64,000 nucleotides of DNA, taken from positions 2,093,122-2,157,121 of the forward strand of contig MU001492.1 in NCBI GenBank assembly GCA_010093485.1, in the 5' to 3' direction. The notes beneath the pieces were generated by a model. The model saw only the letters and a list, made by a program, of their open reading frames with translations. It was not told the DNA's origin and searched no databases. Both the position numbers and the translations under genes were made by a program. This document shows, piece after piece, positions 46,809 through 57,596 of this stretch. The stretch's first letter is position 1. The number at the start of each line of letters is the position of its first letter. This DNA comes from Karstenula rhodostoma CBS 690.94 (Eukaryota; Ascomycota; Dothideomycetes; Pleosporales; Didymosphaeriaceae).

Positions 46809-48746
46809 CTAGGCTTCTAGGAGCATGTCGACCAACGGATCGACCACACGCCTATCCATGTGGAAACGAGCGCACCTTTTCATGGTGCACATGTCCAAGT
46901 GATGCAAAACGCAGATGTTCATTTCTGCGAGTACTTGCTTCCGCTCCGGAGTGAGATCGTCAGGCTCCTTCGAGCCTTTGGGACGCTTGCCGCCTCCCCT
47001 GTTGTTCGGCGATGCGCTCCGCTTGGTCGAGCCGTACGAAGTCTTCTCGAAGATGCTCTTGCCCCAGGTAACGCTACGCCGACTGTCGGTGGTAGGCTTC
47101 TCCTTGACTAAGTGTCCCTGCGTGATAGTCTGTTCGCGAGCGGTATTCAGTCGTACCGCATAGAAGGGATCGGGATCGGGATCAGTCACAGCTGGAGCGA
47201 GGGGGACTTGGACATCGATTTCGTTGGCGGCGATCTGTTGAAGAAAGCCCTTAACAGCATTGATCATCCACAGCTTCTGATCGGGCGTTTTGCTCGTGCT
47301 GAGGGTACCGTTTAAGGCCAATGTGCCTAGGGTAGTGTCGCCCGTCAATGTTGCGGTGTTGGTGCGCTGCGATTCGGTAGCAATCTCAGTGGTGCCACGG
47401 TGCGCCTCACCGTCCTTGGGGACGGCAGAGCCCTGACCCTGGTAGGCACGCAGCTGCTTGCGCGCATCCGCGAGCTCAGCCGTGAGGCCGTCGATTTTCT
47501 TTGTGGTCTTGCTCGTGAAGTTGACGTACTTCAACTCACGCTTGGCGAATTCCGCACTCTCCCGGGCAACTAAGTCGTACTTGCCCTTATAATCGATCTC
47601 ACGAGATTCGAACACCGTCTTCTTAAGCCCGTTGATTTCTGAATCAAAGACTTGCATCTGCAACTCTGCGTCTTCTCGCTCTTCTGCTGTATTGCCATGC
47701 ATGAAGACATTTTCGCACGCCGCCCGCCCATGCTCGAGGGAAACGAGCTTGTTCAGGCATTCTGTGACTATCGGGTTGCGCTCAAGGACATTGATCTTGT
47801 GCTTGTAGCGCTCTTCACGTTTGAGAGCCTCCGCTGCCTCTGCTGACTGAGTGGCAACTTGGTCCTTGAGACTGACAACCCAGTTCTTGAGAGTCGCAAC
47901 TCGGTCGGTAAGAATGAAGATACTATGGTCTCGTGTATCCTTGTAGCGGGCGAAGTTGATGGCAGCTGTGTCCTTCTTTTTCTTGACGGCCGCGTTCTCC
48001 TCTCGAAGAGTGGTGTTCTCGTCCCAAAGGAAAGTTTTGTCGCGCTGAAGTGTGGCATTCTCGCTCTCAAGGGTCGTCTTTTCGCTCTCCATGGTAATCT
48101 TTTGGTCCTTAAGGACCGTCTTTTGGCTCTTAAGGTTCGCAATACGATGATTTAGACCAGCGATCGTACGCAAGTTCTCGGAGAGGCGGGAATCAGCAAG
48201 ACTAAACTTACCTTCCAGCTCATCGATTTCTTGTTGTTTCTTGCTCTCGAGGTCTCCAATATCCTTCTGTTTCTTGGCTTGGAGGTCCTTAAGTTCGTCA
48301 TAGTGAGTCTTCTTGATCGCGTTGAGCGCGTTGAGCGCTTGATCACGCTGAGCCTGGCAGTCCTTAAGCTCGTTGCGGTGAGCGGCCTTCAGGGCGGTGG
48401 TTTTCGGAGGTAGCGTGGCGGTCTTGACCAGAGCGGCATGCTCCTCTTTGAGGGCCTTGTATTTCCCCTTCCAAACCTCTCCTACCGCCTCGGCACCGTT
48501 CAAGTCCATGTACGCCTTGTCGACTGAACACTTGGCTATGCTGGCTTTCAACGAGAAAGAACCCCAAACCTCCCTAACCAAATTCTTCACGGCGATCTTG
48601 TCGTCCTCGTCACCCTCTAGTTTGCTCATCAGATGTTCGAGCTTGCGTATATCCTTCGCGCAGTCTATGGTTGCCTCCACCTCTTTGACCACGAGTTGGT
48701 CCCACGACCAACCACCCTTCTCAAGGTCGGGCTTGAGGTGGGACAT
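46809..48746 (-). CDS. Coiled-coil protein with C-terminal CCCH zinc finger
   Basis: Single exon, 645 aa, starting MSHLKPDLEKGGWSWDQLVV. Most of the protein (about residues 90-430) is coiled coil with strikingly regular repeats, e.g. KTVLKDQKITMESEKTTLES and ENATLQRDKTFLWDENTTLR. A Ser/Thr/Gly-rich linker and a basic patch (RGGGKRPKGSKEPDD) follow. The C-terminus has CVLHHLDMCTMKRCARFH, a CX7CX4CX3H arrangement as in CCCH zinc fingers, some of which bind RNA. No membrane segment. Family not recognised. The arrangement (coiled coil then terminal Cys/His motif) and the ICVLHHLDMC / ICMKHYDSSC similarity suggest relationship to the gene at 41098-43400. Confidence 0.8.
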   Translation of the reverse strand: MSHLKPDLEKGGWSWDQLVVKEVEATIDCAKDIRKLEHLMSKLEGDEDDKIAVKNLVREVWGSFSLKASIAKCSVDKAYMDLNGAEAVGEVWKGKYKALKEEHAALVKTATLPPKTTALKAAHRNELKDCQAQRDQALNALNAIKKTHYDELKDLQAKKQKDIGDLESKKQQEIDELEGKFSLADSRLSENLRTIAGLNHRIANLKSQKTVLKDQKITMESEKTTLESENATLQRDKTFLWDENTTLREENAAVKKKKDTAAINFARYKDTRDHSIFILTDRVATLKNWVVSLKDQVATQSAEAAEALKREERYKHKINVLERNPIVTECLNKLVSLEHGRAACENVFMHGNTAEEREDAELQMQVFDSEINGLKKTVFESREIDYKGKYDLVARESAEFAKRELKYVNFTSKTTKKIDGLTAELADARKQLRAYQGQGSAVPKDGEAHRGTTEIATESQRTNTATLTGDTTLGTLALNGTLSTSKTPDQKLWMINAVKGFLQQIAANEIDVQVPLAPAVTDPDPDPFYAVRLNTAREQTITQGHLVKEKPTTDSRRSVTWGKSIFEKTSYGSTKRSASPNNRGGGKRPKGSKEPDDLTPERKQVLAEMNICVLHHLDMCTMKRCARFHMDRRVVDPLVDMLLEA

Positions 48747-50499
48747 GTTGGTGCTTTACTCGAGATCAGTCAGTGTGCTAGGAAGGATTGCAAAGGCACT
48801 TGGGATAGCTGAACCTGAACCAGCTTACGTGTTATGGTGGTGGGTTCTTTGTGTTTTTGGCGCCCGCTATGTCCGTGGTTCGCTCGAGACGAATAATCTG
48901 GATGCGTAGTTCTCTTCTGGAGGTTAGTAGCCTGGGTTTAAGAATATGTGGAGATATGTGCTGTTATTTTGCCGAAATGTTGATGTGCGAACACGACACA
49001 AAATGCGCACTCAATGGCTGTGGCGTGCTCACTCTGTGCGCCGCCGGTGCAGACTGGATGTGCGGCAAGAGCGAGTACTGTGAGTGGGATCAAAGGCGAC
49101 AATGTAGGTGAGTCGTGGAGGGAGTTTTTATGGACAGGGGCGTCGACGTGCTGCGGGTCGAGCAGTTCTCATCGCGCTAGCGCGGATCAATTCACCTTGA
49201 CCAGGTAGGCAAGAACGCACGGGGCCCTCGACCGTGTGAAGAACCGGCACCTGGGGATAGTTCATGGAAGCCTCAGACTGTACTGATCTTTTTTTTCTGC
49301 ATATGCCTTTCCTTCGATGATTCGATTCACACACGCACCTCAGCTGCACGGTGAAACCTGGTAAAGTACGTATGGTAAGTAACTGTTAGGCGTGTCGGAT
49401 GAGAGCAGTTTAATGATGGCGAGTGCTGTTGTGAGGGTAAAGCGAGATTCATATTAGTTCTCAATATTCGGTAAATCCTCGCAAATGATACTCACTATAG
49501 ACACATGCATCATAATATAAGTCAAATATAATGCTTCGCGAGCTTCTGGAAGCCGCGGCAAAACACAGTATAGGAACTCGGTGGGGTGCCAAAACACAAA
49601 GATTTCAAACAGCTTAAAGGTCATAAGGTTTCCTCCTCTAGCGGACCATTCCCCAGCCGCTCTCATAAGATAAGTCCAGTACTAAGATAGAATCTATGGG
49701 AGATGGGGCCGAGGTGTCTTCAACGATCAGCCTTGACCAAAAGCTGAGCGTTGTGATATCACTACCTTTAGACTTAATCATTGTTTCTGGCACGAACTAA
49801 GCACCCGGGTCGATGTATTCTACTCATCTTCTTTCTCATTACAAACGTCCACAAAATACCTCTGGTGTCAAAACAACGCGATTATGACACTAAAATAATT
49901 ATTAGCACCGCGTAGTTATTGCCAATCGCGCTCGTACCTAGAATACATCATATGGCTACTAATGTTATATAACCTCAGAGGGGCTTGCCGTGACATCTAC
50001 ACCCAATTGGTGCATGATGCCTAGGTACTTTGGTACCCAGGTGGTGATAACTGACAGCGGTCAGGCCAACAAACCGCCATAATGTGTATACGTGCATAGA
50101 AACATAATGAAAGCACCCAGATAGACGGATCTGAGAGGCTTAATCAAATTTTGCAGAGTAGCTGGCGCACAACAGTTCGCGGAAGATTCACCTGGGGCAA
50201 GGCGCATATCACGTGACTTGGATTGGGTCCACTGGGGAGGTAAACTAGTTTAGAAATTGGTAGCTCCAGATAATCCTGGATCGACCCATAAAACAGATGC
50301 CTGCCGCAGTGTTCACGAGTAGACGTCGACTGCGACGAGAGCGGATGACTAATCACTCAAGTTGGTTAGCGATATCCATGAACTGCGACCTCACCCAGCT
50401 AGTCGCGCTTGCTCCGCAACGACATCACCACAGTACAACCACAAATTCCGATTGATTATTGCAGCACATTCGAGCGTATATCCCACGCTTGCTGCAGGG
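48747..50499. other. Intergenic, 1.75 kb
   Basis: No supported gene, repeat or RNA. AT-rich from 49380 to 50150. Contains the presumed promoters of the CCCH gene (left) and of dynactin p25 (right). Confidence 0.5.
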
Positions 50500-51386
50500 A
50501 TGTCGCGTCCTGTAGCCAAGAAAGCGGCCGCGAAAGGCGAGTACATAGAGACTGTAAGTGTAACTCACGAGGCTCGCGAGGTGGTATCCAGCCTTGTTTG
50601 CATTCAATCGACGCATCGTAAATTGAAGTTTCAGTCCCTGCTCGTATTCCTGAGAGGGTCTCAACTACTGTTCCGTTATATTATACTATTCCCAATCCTC
50701 TCCGCCAATGCATCGTTGACTTGCTTCAAGGACTCTGGCAACAAAGTATCGCGCCGGAGCGCCATCACCGGAACTGCAAACATCACCCTCGGCGGCCGTA
50801 CCGTCATCATGGCCGACGTCGTTCTCCGTGGCGACCTTCACTCCACACGCCCCACCGCATCCAGTTCAGGAAAAGAAGGAACACCCACTAGTATCAGCAT
50901 AGGAAAGTGCACAGTAGTGTCGACTGGTACCGTGCTCAAGCCGCCTTGTAGAATGAGTCGGGGGGCGCCGAACTTCTACCCAATGAAAATTGGCGACAAT
51001 GTATTTATCGGTATGCCTCCGCTGTTTTGTTTCAACTCGTCCCTGCATCTCTGAAATACGTCTAACGGGTAGTAGGTCCCAACTGCGTGATATCAGCCAT
51101 CGCAATATCCTCGCACGTTCACATTGGCGCAAATGTTACCATTCATCCCTTTGCTGTTATCAAAGAAAATGTCAAGATTCTCCCTAACACGGTCGTTCCC
51201 AGCGCAATGGTCATTGCACCAGGATCTGTCGTCGGCGGTCGGCCTGCTCGAATCGTCGGCGAAGTGGGCGAGGGTTGGGGCGTGAGCGGCGGCGGCGCAG
51301 GAGGTGGGCTCGGCGTAGGTGGAGGAGGCGAGGAGAAATGGGTGGAAGGCGGCGACTTACGAGAGCTGGTAAGGAGTATCAGATAA
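50500..51386 (+). CDS. Dynactin subunit p25 (DCTN5, RO-12-like)
   Basis: Pointed-end subunit of dynactin, the dynein activator, needed for endosome and nuclear movement in hyphae. Exons: 50500..50553, 50731..51010 and 51076..51386, 214 aa. The join gives YIETDSGNKVSRRSAITGTA, followed by left-handed beta-helix hexapeptide repeats: ITLGGRTVIMADVVLRGDLH, CTVVSTGTVLKPP, FYPMKIGDNVFIGPNCVISA, SSHVHIGANVTIHPFAVIKE and KILPNTVVPSAMVIAPGSVV. A Gly-rich tail follows (GVSGGGAGGGLGVGGGGEEK), longer than in animal p25. Intron 1 is 177 nt, a multiple of three, and stays open in frame, so retention would add 59 residues. Confidence 0.9.
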
Positions 51387-52041
51387 GACATGGGCTAAAT
51401 GAAGATGTCAGCAGTAGCAATGCGTCGGAAAGCTGAACCTGTGCGGCCAGGTGGTGGATTGTGATACCCCTGTAAGAAGTTCTGTTTAATGAGATTGCAT
51501 TGGACGTCTGCTTTGCTATCGGCTACTCTGGCTCATGCAATTGCGCCTGAAGGTATTTCATGCCGATGATCAACTCAAAGAGCAACGGACTACCGGTCAG
51601 ACTGATCTGCTAAGCCTCTTCATCTTAATAGAGTACAGACAAGACTACCGTTGGTGCATCCGCAACATGGCCACGGTCTCTCGAGACCGATTAACACCTA
51701 ACCCTAATGACTGGCTCTGTGTTCGAGGCAGCATACGGCCGGTAAAGGGGTTCGTTGGTAGTGATGTGCAGCACCGCTGCCATTTAGCGTTCGCACATCG
51801 TGTCTTTTCACCTCGTTCTTAATTGCGAGGCTAGCTGCATACCCGAGTTTCACTAAAGCCGGTCGAAGCTCCTGCTTTCCGGTTTCGCTCCAACGCTTTG
51901 GTCTGCACGCGCATTGGACCCGCCAAGCACGTACCTTCATTGCGACCACCCCTCCGCCGTATAAAAACCCCGCGCCCTCCAGCCCTCCGCACCCACATTC
52001 TATCACACCCAATTTTACTTACCCAACCACACGCACTCTAA
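51387..52041. other. Intergenic region
   Basis: 655 bp with a TATA-like box near its right end, listed separately. No gene. Confidence 0.55.
51960..51967 (+). promoter_or_regulatory. TATA-like box of the BTB-like gene
   Basis: TATAAAAA about 75 bp upstream of the ATG at 52042, in a GC-rich surrounding. Position fits a fungal core promoter; not tested. Confidence 0.45.
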
Positions 52042-53025
52042 ATGCCACAATCCAATTCCAAGCAACCCATTACCGGTAACGGCGAACAGTAAGTGCTTCA
52101 TATGCGCGGCGCATATTACATATACTCACGCGCTACAGATACTACACCATCTACGTCGGAAAAGCCCCACGCGAGGCCTTTGCCGTAGATAAAGACTCTG
52201 AGAAGCTCCTCCGGGCGGCCTCGCCGTTCTTCGCCGCCAAGTTCGACGAACAGAAGCGGATTATTAAACTACCAAGGTAAGTCTCTAGCTACCCCTATCT
52301 CTAGTGACCCCTCTATGAGTAGTTGTACTGACCAAAACCTCCATCACAGCTTTGACCCTGAAACTTTTCGAGACTACAAAGACTGGTTACACACTCGCCG
52401 CTCCAACCCTCGCCTCCAAGCCGACTCTCCCGAGCGCATGAAAGAATGGCGTCCTGTATGCCAGGCGTACGTGCTCGGCGAGCATTTGAAAGACTACGGG
52501 TACTGCAACGCAATGGCAGACGTGCTCGCAAAATATGCGGGTACATCTTCAGAGGGGTCTGTCAAAGATCTTCTCGCGTGCGTCGAAAACGTCTTCAGCA
52601 GGACTGCGCGAACGTCTCCAATCCGAAACCTACTAATCGACACGATCGACGGGCGGATTCTGTCCACCCTTCCGCACGCTAAACTCCAGAGCAGACTAGA
52701 GGCCCTACCTCAGTTCACCGCCGGTCTGTTCATGCGGCAGAAGAGCAAAAAGATCCAATCCCAGTGGTCGGATACTTGCCAATACCATCACCACAAAAGT
52801 GGAGAATCTTGCCACGCGGATACCGAGACCTCGATATGGACAGACATTCGTAACATGTTCCATGATTGGAGTTTCTTTATTAGCACCAATGCCCAAGGTA
52901 TCAACGACTCTTACCACGCATTCCAGCCATGCGTCTCAAGTACCTACACCGTCTTGGAGAAGCTCAGGGAGAAGTGCAAGGCTGCGTTCTTCTGGTGCAA
53001 AGGCTTCGTGAAGGCGCATCTTTAG
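52042..53025 (+). CDS. BTB/POZ-like domain protein
   Basis: Exons: 52042..52088, 52139..52276 and 52350..53025, 286 aa. The N-terminal part reads YYTIYVGKAPREAFAVDKDS, LLRAASPFFAAKFDE and RIIKLPSFDPETFRDYKDWL, matching the order V-G...F.V.K..L...S.FF...F.E...I.L...P..F..Y..WL of fungal BTB domains. A helical region follows (VCQAYVLGEHLKDYGYCNAM, the BACK-like start), then RNLLIDTIDGRIL. The C-terminus (about residues 190-286) holds HHHKSGESCHADTE and a Cys/Trp-rich segment without a known domain. Such proteins usually act as protein-interaction modules; a partner cannot be named. Confidence 0.8.
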
Positions 53026-54745
53026 GTCGCCGAGAAGACCTGGTATGCAACTTGCAGCACAATTCTGCCACTACTGTCAATGCTCTCAGCTCTCTTTTGA
53101 GAAGCCCACGCCCACAGCCTCGATTCACATGATCCGCCTGCACATGTCCTACAACTCAGCTCGGGGTTTTTCCATCCCACACCGATCCCCCACCGATCCC
53201 TCCACATCTACTCAGTCGACATAAACACGCCGTCTTAAGCGCCGCCGCACCCACGAACCCATACGATCCGTCCGCCCTACAATACCGCCGCGAACCTTCC
53301 AAGTCTGCAACCATGCCCACACCCACACAAAGAGATACATACATAAGCCCGCTTTTCTGATGCGCACTTCCGATCCAGAGACGTCTGGATCGGGATGCCG
53401 CAGCGCAAGGTCGGTCTGCGATGAAGGACGCTTCGCGCAGACCGGCTGGGCTCGTGGTTGGCGGCATGATGAGACGGCAAAGAATACCATGGCCACATCC
53501 AAACGACGTCTCCTACACCATCGCCGCGCCCGGCTCGGCAGCTCCGACACCTCCCCCATACTTTATAACGCCACACCACCAACACCCACCCACCCTCATC
53601 CACCCTCCTTCGCCTCGCCTCGCCTGGACCAGCACGATACAAGACCCCGATACATGCAGCGGCGTTCGTGTCTGGGAATCCGCTTGGCCAGTCAAGTTGG
53701 GTGGGTGATCCGTCCGATCCGGTTTTTATCTCGCGGAACGGATACTAGAACGGGTGCATCTACGCGGGGAGGGGATAGAGATACTATACGGCATGTGTTT
53801 GAAGTTTTGGTCCACCGCATCGGACAAGTGGGTGTTTTTCGTTTTTGCGAGTTTGACTTTATTTTCTTCCGCGAACCCCATGTTATATTTCGCGCGTGCT
53901 GTTTTCTGTCGGTTTCGTGTGGATTTCTCTGCTGCGTTCCGTGGTCATTCATGTTGGGGTTCGGTTTAATGTTTTGAAGCGTGTTGCGTGATGTTGTTTG
54001 AGTGGACTTTTCGGGACATGGCGACGGATATGAGATGTGGACAATACAAGCATGATGGACTGAGATGCTCCTAATAATACATTGGTGAATGCATGTGAGA
54101 TAGTTAGTCCCTATGACTGTGCCAGTGACGCCTTCGACTCCCATTCCTGTTCTAATCCAAAGCGTGGCAATTCCCTCTCTAAGAGCAAGCTACTATGCTG
54201 CACCGTCTATCTGGATCTCAGCTAGGGGATTCTGTAGCTTTGTAAGCTCGAATTCGATATCGAGCTTACACGAGAAGCTCTATGTGCGCCTGTCCCACCC
54301 TGCAGGTTCAAGGCTAAGTGGCACGAAATATTCTGCGCGTGCTCCCAGCGGCCGAAGACAGACTCGGCGTTCGATATCGTGGACGGTGGTCGATACGAGG
54401 ATTCATGTTTGGAAACATCAGGATTGGACAAGCAAAGGTACGCGCTGAAGCGAAAACACTGCGATTGTGGGTTGGCATGGATTGCGCATGGAAACCGGTC
54501 CTGAGAATGTGTGTTAAACCCAAATTGTTGTGTCAGAAAGAGGACATGTCAGCTTGCAATAACATGCGATCAGTTAAGCCTTGCGGTAAGTTCACCGCTG
54601 ATAACATCCACACAGGCATCCAAACACCATGAACCGAAAGATGGACGAGCACGACGTAGCTACTCAGCACACGGCATCGGTATAGATCGTCAACGAAACC
54701 AATGGTATATACATATTCCGCTACCTTGCTACGAAACGGCTCCCT
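53026..54745. other. Intergenic, 1.7 kb
   Basis: Pyrimidine-rich and CACC-rich to about 53700, then mixed. Open frames at 53212-53642 and 53360-53977 are low-complexity and overlap on both strands; no gene called. No transposon ends seen. Confidence 0.45.
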
Positions 54746-57226
54746 CTATTTCTTCTTCTTCGCCAGCCTCTTCTCAGCCCTGACATCCTTCTTCATTCGC
54801 GCATCCACCATCTTATACCTGCCCTTGGTGCCACCCGGCCGACCCTGCCCCTTATTTGTGCCCCTTGCCACAACGACGGTAACCTTCGACTTGGGCTTCT
54901 TCTTGGAGGCGCGGCTCATCAGGCGCGCGATGCTCTGCGCCTTCTCCTTCTCCGTTAGGCCCTCTTCATCCGCTAGCATCGCCGACTTCTTCTTGAGCTT
55001 CTCGAGCTTCTGTGCGGCCTTGAACTTCTTGCGCGCCTTGGCCTCGCGCACCTTCTTGATGGGGCGCGCGTTGAGGGCGCGGAGTTTCTCTTTGATGGCG
55101 GCGGCGGCTGCGGCCGTCTTCGGGCGCTGGAGTTTGGAGTGCTTGTTTTCGTCGTCGAGGAACCAGTCGGGGAGACCGTCGACGTCGCGGAGCGAGTAGC
55201 GGTTGAAAGAGTCATCGAGGAGGGTGGCTTTGCTTGTCTTGCCGGTCGCCAGCTGGTGCGCCATGGTCATGGCTTCGGCCGTGATGATGTCGATGTCGGG
55301 GCGGCCATTGCGCATCGGGGTGTTGTCCTGCTCCCATTGTGTTTCGTCACGGGCAACTTCCTCTATCTTGTCCTCGTCTTCGGATGAATCTGCGTCATCG
55401 TCTACAGGCGCTGCGTCAGTCTTCACCTTTTTCACGACGGCGATCTTTTCTGGCGCTGCGGCGGTAGCGTCGTCTTCGCTCTCACCATCCACATCGATGC
55501 CACTGTCTTCGCCGTCTTCTTCCGCCTCCTCCAATTCTTCCAGACCAGGTATGCCCTTGAAGATGTCCTGGTCGAAGAACCTCGAAGCACGTTTTGTGAG
55601 ACCACCTTTGCCACTTGCGTCTTTGTCGAGGTCGGTTATCAAGGGCCGCGGCGCTTCGTCCTCATCTTCGCTCCAGTCGCTGTCTTCATCCTGCACCAAC
55701 TCCTCATCACTGCTCTCCTCTTTGTCTTCGTCGGAGAAACCATTCCATTCACCGTCTTCGTCCTCTTTCCGAGCACGCTTTGCACGGTATTTTGCATCGC
55801 GCGCAGACCTCTGCTCGACGTACTCGCTGTACATGTGGTCCAGCTCGGCATCAAGGTGATCGCCTTCGTCGTCCGTGACAACTTCTTCCTCGGACTCCTC
55901 ATCCTTTTGGCGCTCGACCACTGTTGCCATCTTGCCGTGCGCGACCTTGGCTATTGCTCCGGCCTTGTCGATAGACTTGAGATCGAATACAGAATCGTCG
56001 CCCTGAGGCCCAGCTTGCTCCATACCGATCTCGAAGGGTGTGGTCATGTTCATCTGCATTCGCACGACCTCCTTCTGCTTGCGCTCGTTCTCGTGTCGCC
56101 GCGCCTTTTTCTTCTTCTTGGAATCCTGGTCCTCAAGGCGCTGCATGTCCTCCATGATTTGCATTTCCTCGTCCATGGGCTCGACCTCGGCAACCTCCTC
56201 AGCCTGTGCCTCGTCTTGCTTCTTCTTGGAGAAACCAAAGATGTCTCGGACCTTCAACCGCCATCTGAGTAGCCGCTTGAAGTCAGCGCGGCCAAGGACC
56301 TTGAGATCCCCGCAGCAATTCTTGATTTCAATTGTAGTCGCCGGCAGGTTTTCGATGGTGGCGATTGCGACGTCTCCGTTGGGAGGTTGAACAAAGCTCA
56401 ACTTGTTCAAGCTTCCGAGCATGGCGATGGGGTCGGTGGTGTTGATGAACTCGCTCACAGGCGCCTCCTTGAACTGTGTCCAATCACCCTCCTCGTAACC
56501 CTCACGCTTCCTCTTCTTGATTTCCGGCTTAAACACCTTGGCTTCGTTGTTGGGGATCGGGTCGGCCAGTTCTGCGAAGACGTTCTTCGCGTCGAGGAAG
56601 CGAGGATCGATGTGCTTTGGGGCTTTGAAACCGCGGCAGACGACGAAAATTTCGGCAGAGACGTTACGCGACGAGGGCGGCTTGGTCGCTTCAACCTTGG
56701 TGAAGAGCTGGTTGAAGACCCACAGCAGCGAGTTGTAGTCCTTGGAGCGGAAGACCTTTGTGACGAAGGTTCCACCCTCGACCAAAAACTCGGTCGCAAG
56801 CTTCATGGACTGGAGCACGAGCTCGGCCTGGGTAAAGGCATCCTGCACCCAGGCGGTACCGACGTTGGGCGCTCCGTCGTGCAGCACCGTGTCGGCCTTC
56901 CATGTCTTGAGGTGCTGTCGGATGGTCGCGCGACACTTGTCGGTGGTAATGTCGCTCTGGAAAGTAATGCAACGCGGGATGGCCTTGATCGGGGCCAGAT
57001 CGACACCGATGATAAGGGCATTCGCGGGCATGACCTCGGAGGCGACCTGGCACCATGATCCGGGGGCGGCGCACAGATCGATGAGGACCTTGCTCTTCTC
57101 GAGGAAATTGTATTTTTTGTTCAGCTGGATGAGCTTGAAGGCGGCACGGGCACGGTAGCCCTTCTCTTTGGCGAGCTTGTACCATTTGTCGAGACGGCCT
57201 TTGCCGTGCTTCTTCTGGATCGCCAT
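54746..57226 (-). CDS. spb1: Spb1, rRNA 2'-O-methyltransferase for 60S biogenesis
   Basis: Nucleolar AdoMet-dependent methyltransferase that modifies 25S rRNA and acts in 60S assembly. Single exon, 826 aa (yeast Spb1 is about 840). Residues 1-210 form the FtsJ/RrmJ domain: start [20 protein letters not shown], AdoMet loop [18 protein letters not shown], and the K-D-K-E residues around [44 protein letters not shown] and [12 protein letters not shown] middle Spb1 domain ([20 protein letters not shown]) precedes acidic stretches, and a Lys-rich C-terminal domain ends [11 protein letters not shown]. The frame is open upstream of the ATG, but [16 protein letters not shown] is the conserved family start. 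Divergent from the CHSQG hydrolase gene. Confidence 0.96.
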   Translation of the reverse strand: MAIQKKHGKGRLDKWYKLAKEKGYRARAAFKLIQLNKKYNFLEKSKVLIDLCAAPGSWCQVASEVMPANALIIGVDLAPIKAIPRCITFQSDITTDKCRATIRQHLKTWKADTVLHDGAPNVGTAWVQDAFTQAELVLQSMKLATEFLVEGGTFVTKVFRSKDYNSLLWVFNQLFTKVEATKPPSSRNVSAEIFVVCRGFKAPKHIDPRFLDAKNVFAELADPIPNNEAKVFKPEIKKRKREGYEEGDWTQFKEAPVSEFINTTDPIAMLGSLNKLSFVQPPNGDVAIATIENLPATTIEIKNCCGDLKVLGRADFKRLLRWRLKVRDIFGFSKKKQDEAQAEEVAEVEPMDEEMQIMEDMQRLEDQDSKKKKKARRHENERKQKEVVRMQMNMTTPFEIGMEQAGPQGDDSVFDLKSIDKAGAIAKVAHGKMATVVERQKDEESEEEVVTDDEGDHLDAELDHMYSEYVEQRSARDAKYRAKRARKEDEDGEWNGFSDEDKEESSDEELVQDEDSDWSEDEDEAPRPLITDLDKDASGKGGLTKRASRFFDQDIFKGIPGLEELEEAEEDGEDSGIDVDGESEDDATAAAPEKIAVVKKVKTDAAPVDDDADSSEDEDKIEEVARDETQWEQDNTPMRNGRPDIDIITAEAMTMAHQLATGKTSKATLLDDSFNRYSLRDVDGLPDWFLDDENKHSKLQRPKTAAAAAAIKEKLRALNARPIKKVREAKARKKFKAAQKLEKLKKKSAMLADEEGLTEKEKAQSIARLMSRASKKKPKSKVTVVVARGTNKGQGRPGGTKGRYKMVDARMKKDVRAEKRLAKKKK

Positions 57227-57596
57227 GGTGCAGCAGCGTGGTGCGGTTGTGTTGCGGGGAGCGTTCGTCACCTTCACAGAAAAAATTAGGCGCAATTGGC
57301 CGCGGAGGCGGTGAAAGCGGGCAGAACACGGGCGTGGCGGTGCGTGGCGCTGCAGGTGTGGCTGGAGAGCGGAGGGGCGGAGGGTGGAGGCCGAAAAGTC
57401 CGAAAGCGGGCCGTGGCACCAGTGGCAGCAGGGATGGTCACGTTCTGCACGAGACTGCGTCATGGCCCATCGACCAAGTCCACCGCCGGGCCTCGCTCAA
57501 GGTGAATGGCCACGCGCCTGCCTGCCTGCCGCCCTGCATTCGCTGACACCATCCTCGCAGAGATCGCATGCTTTTCTCGAGGCGCTGGCCTCGCAT
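57227..57596. other. Divergent promoter between spb1 and the CHSQG hydrolase
   Basis: 370 bp if the second gene starts at 57597. An acceptor-like CTGACACCATCCTCGCAG ends near 57558, hinting at a 5' UTR intron of the plus-strand gene. Confidence 0.5.

Noticed and set aside
53212..53977. Overlapping frames of 115-205 aa on both strands
   Set aside because: Composition is driven by CACC and CCTCG repeats; no start context, intron signals or family pattern.
57462..57560. Start of the CHSQG hydrolase at 57462 or a coding 5' intron ending at 57558
   Set aside because: The peptide before 57597 looks like translated UTR, and the tested donor (GTGAAT) does not keep frame; kept only as a caveat.
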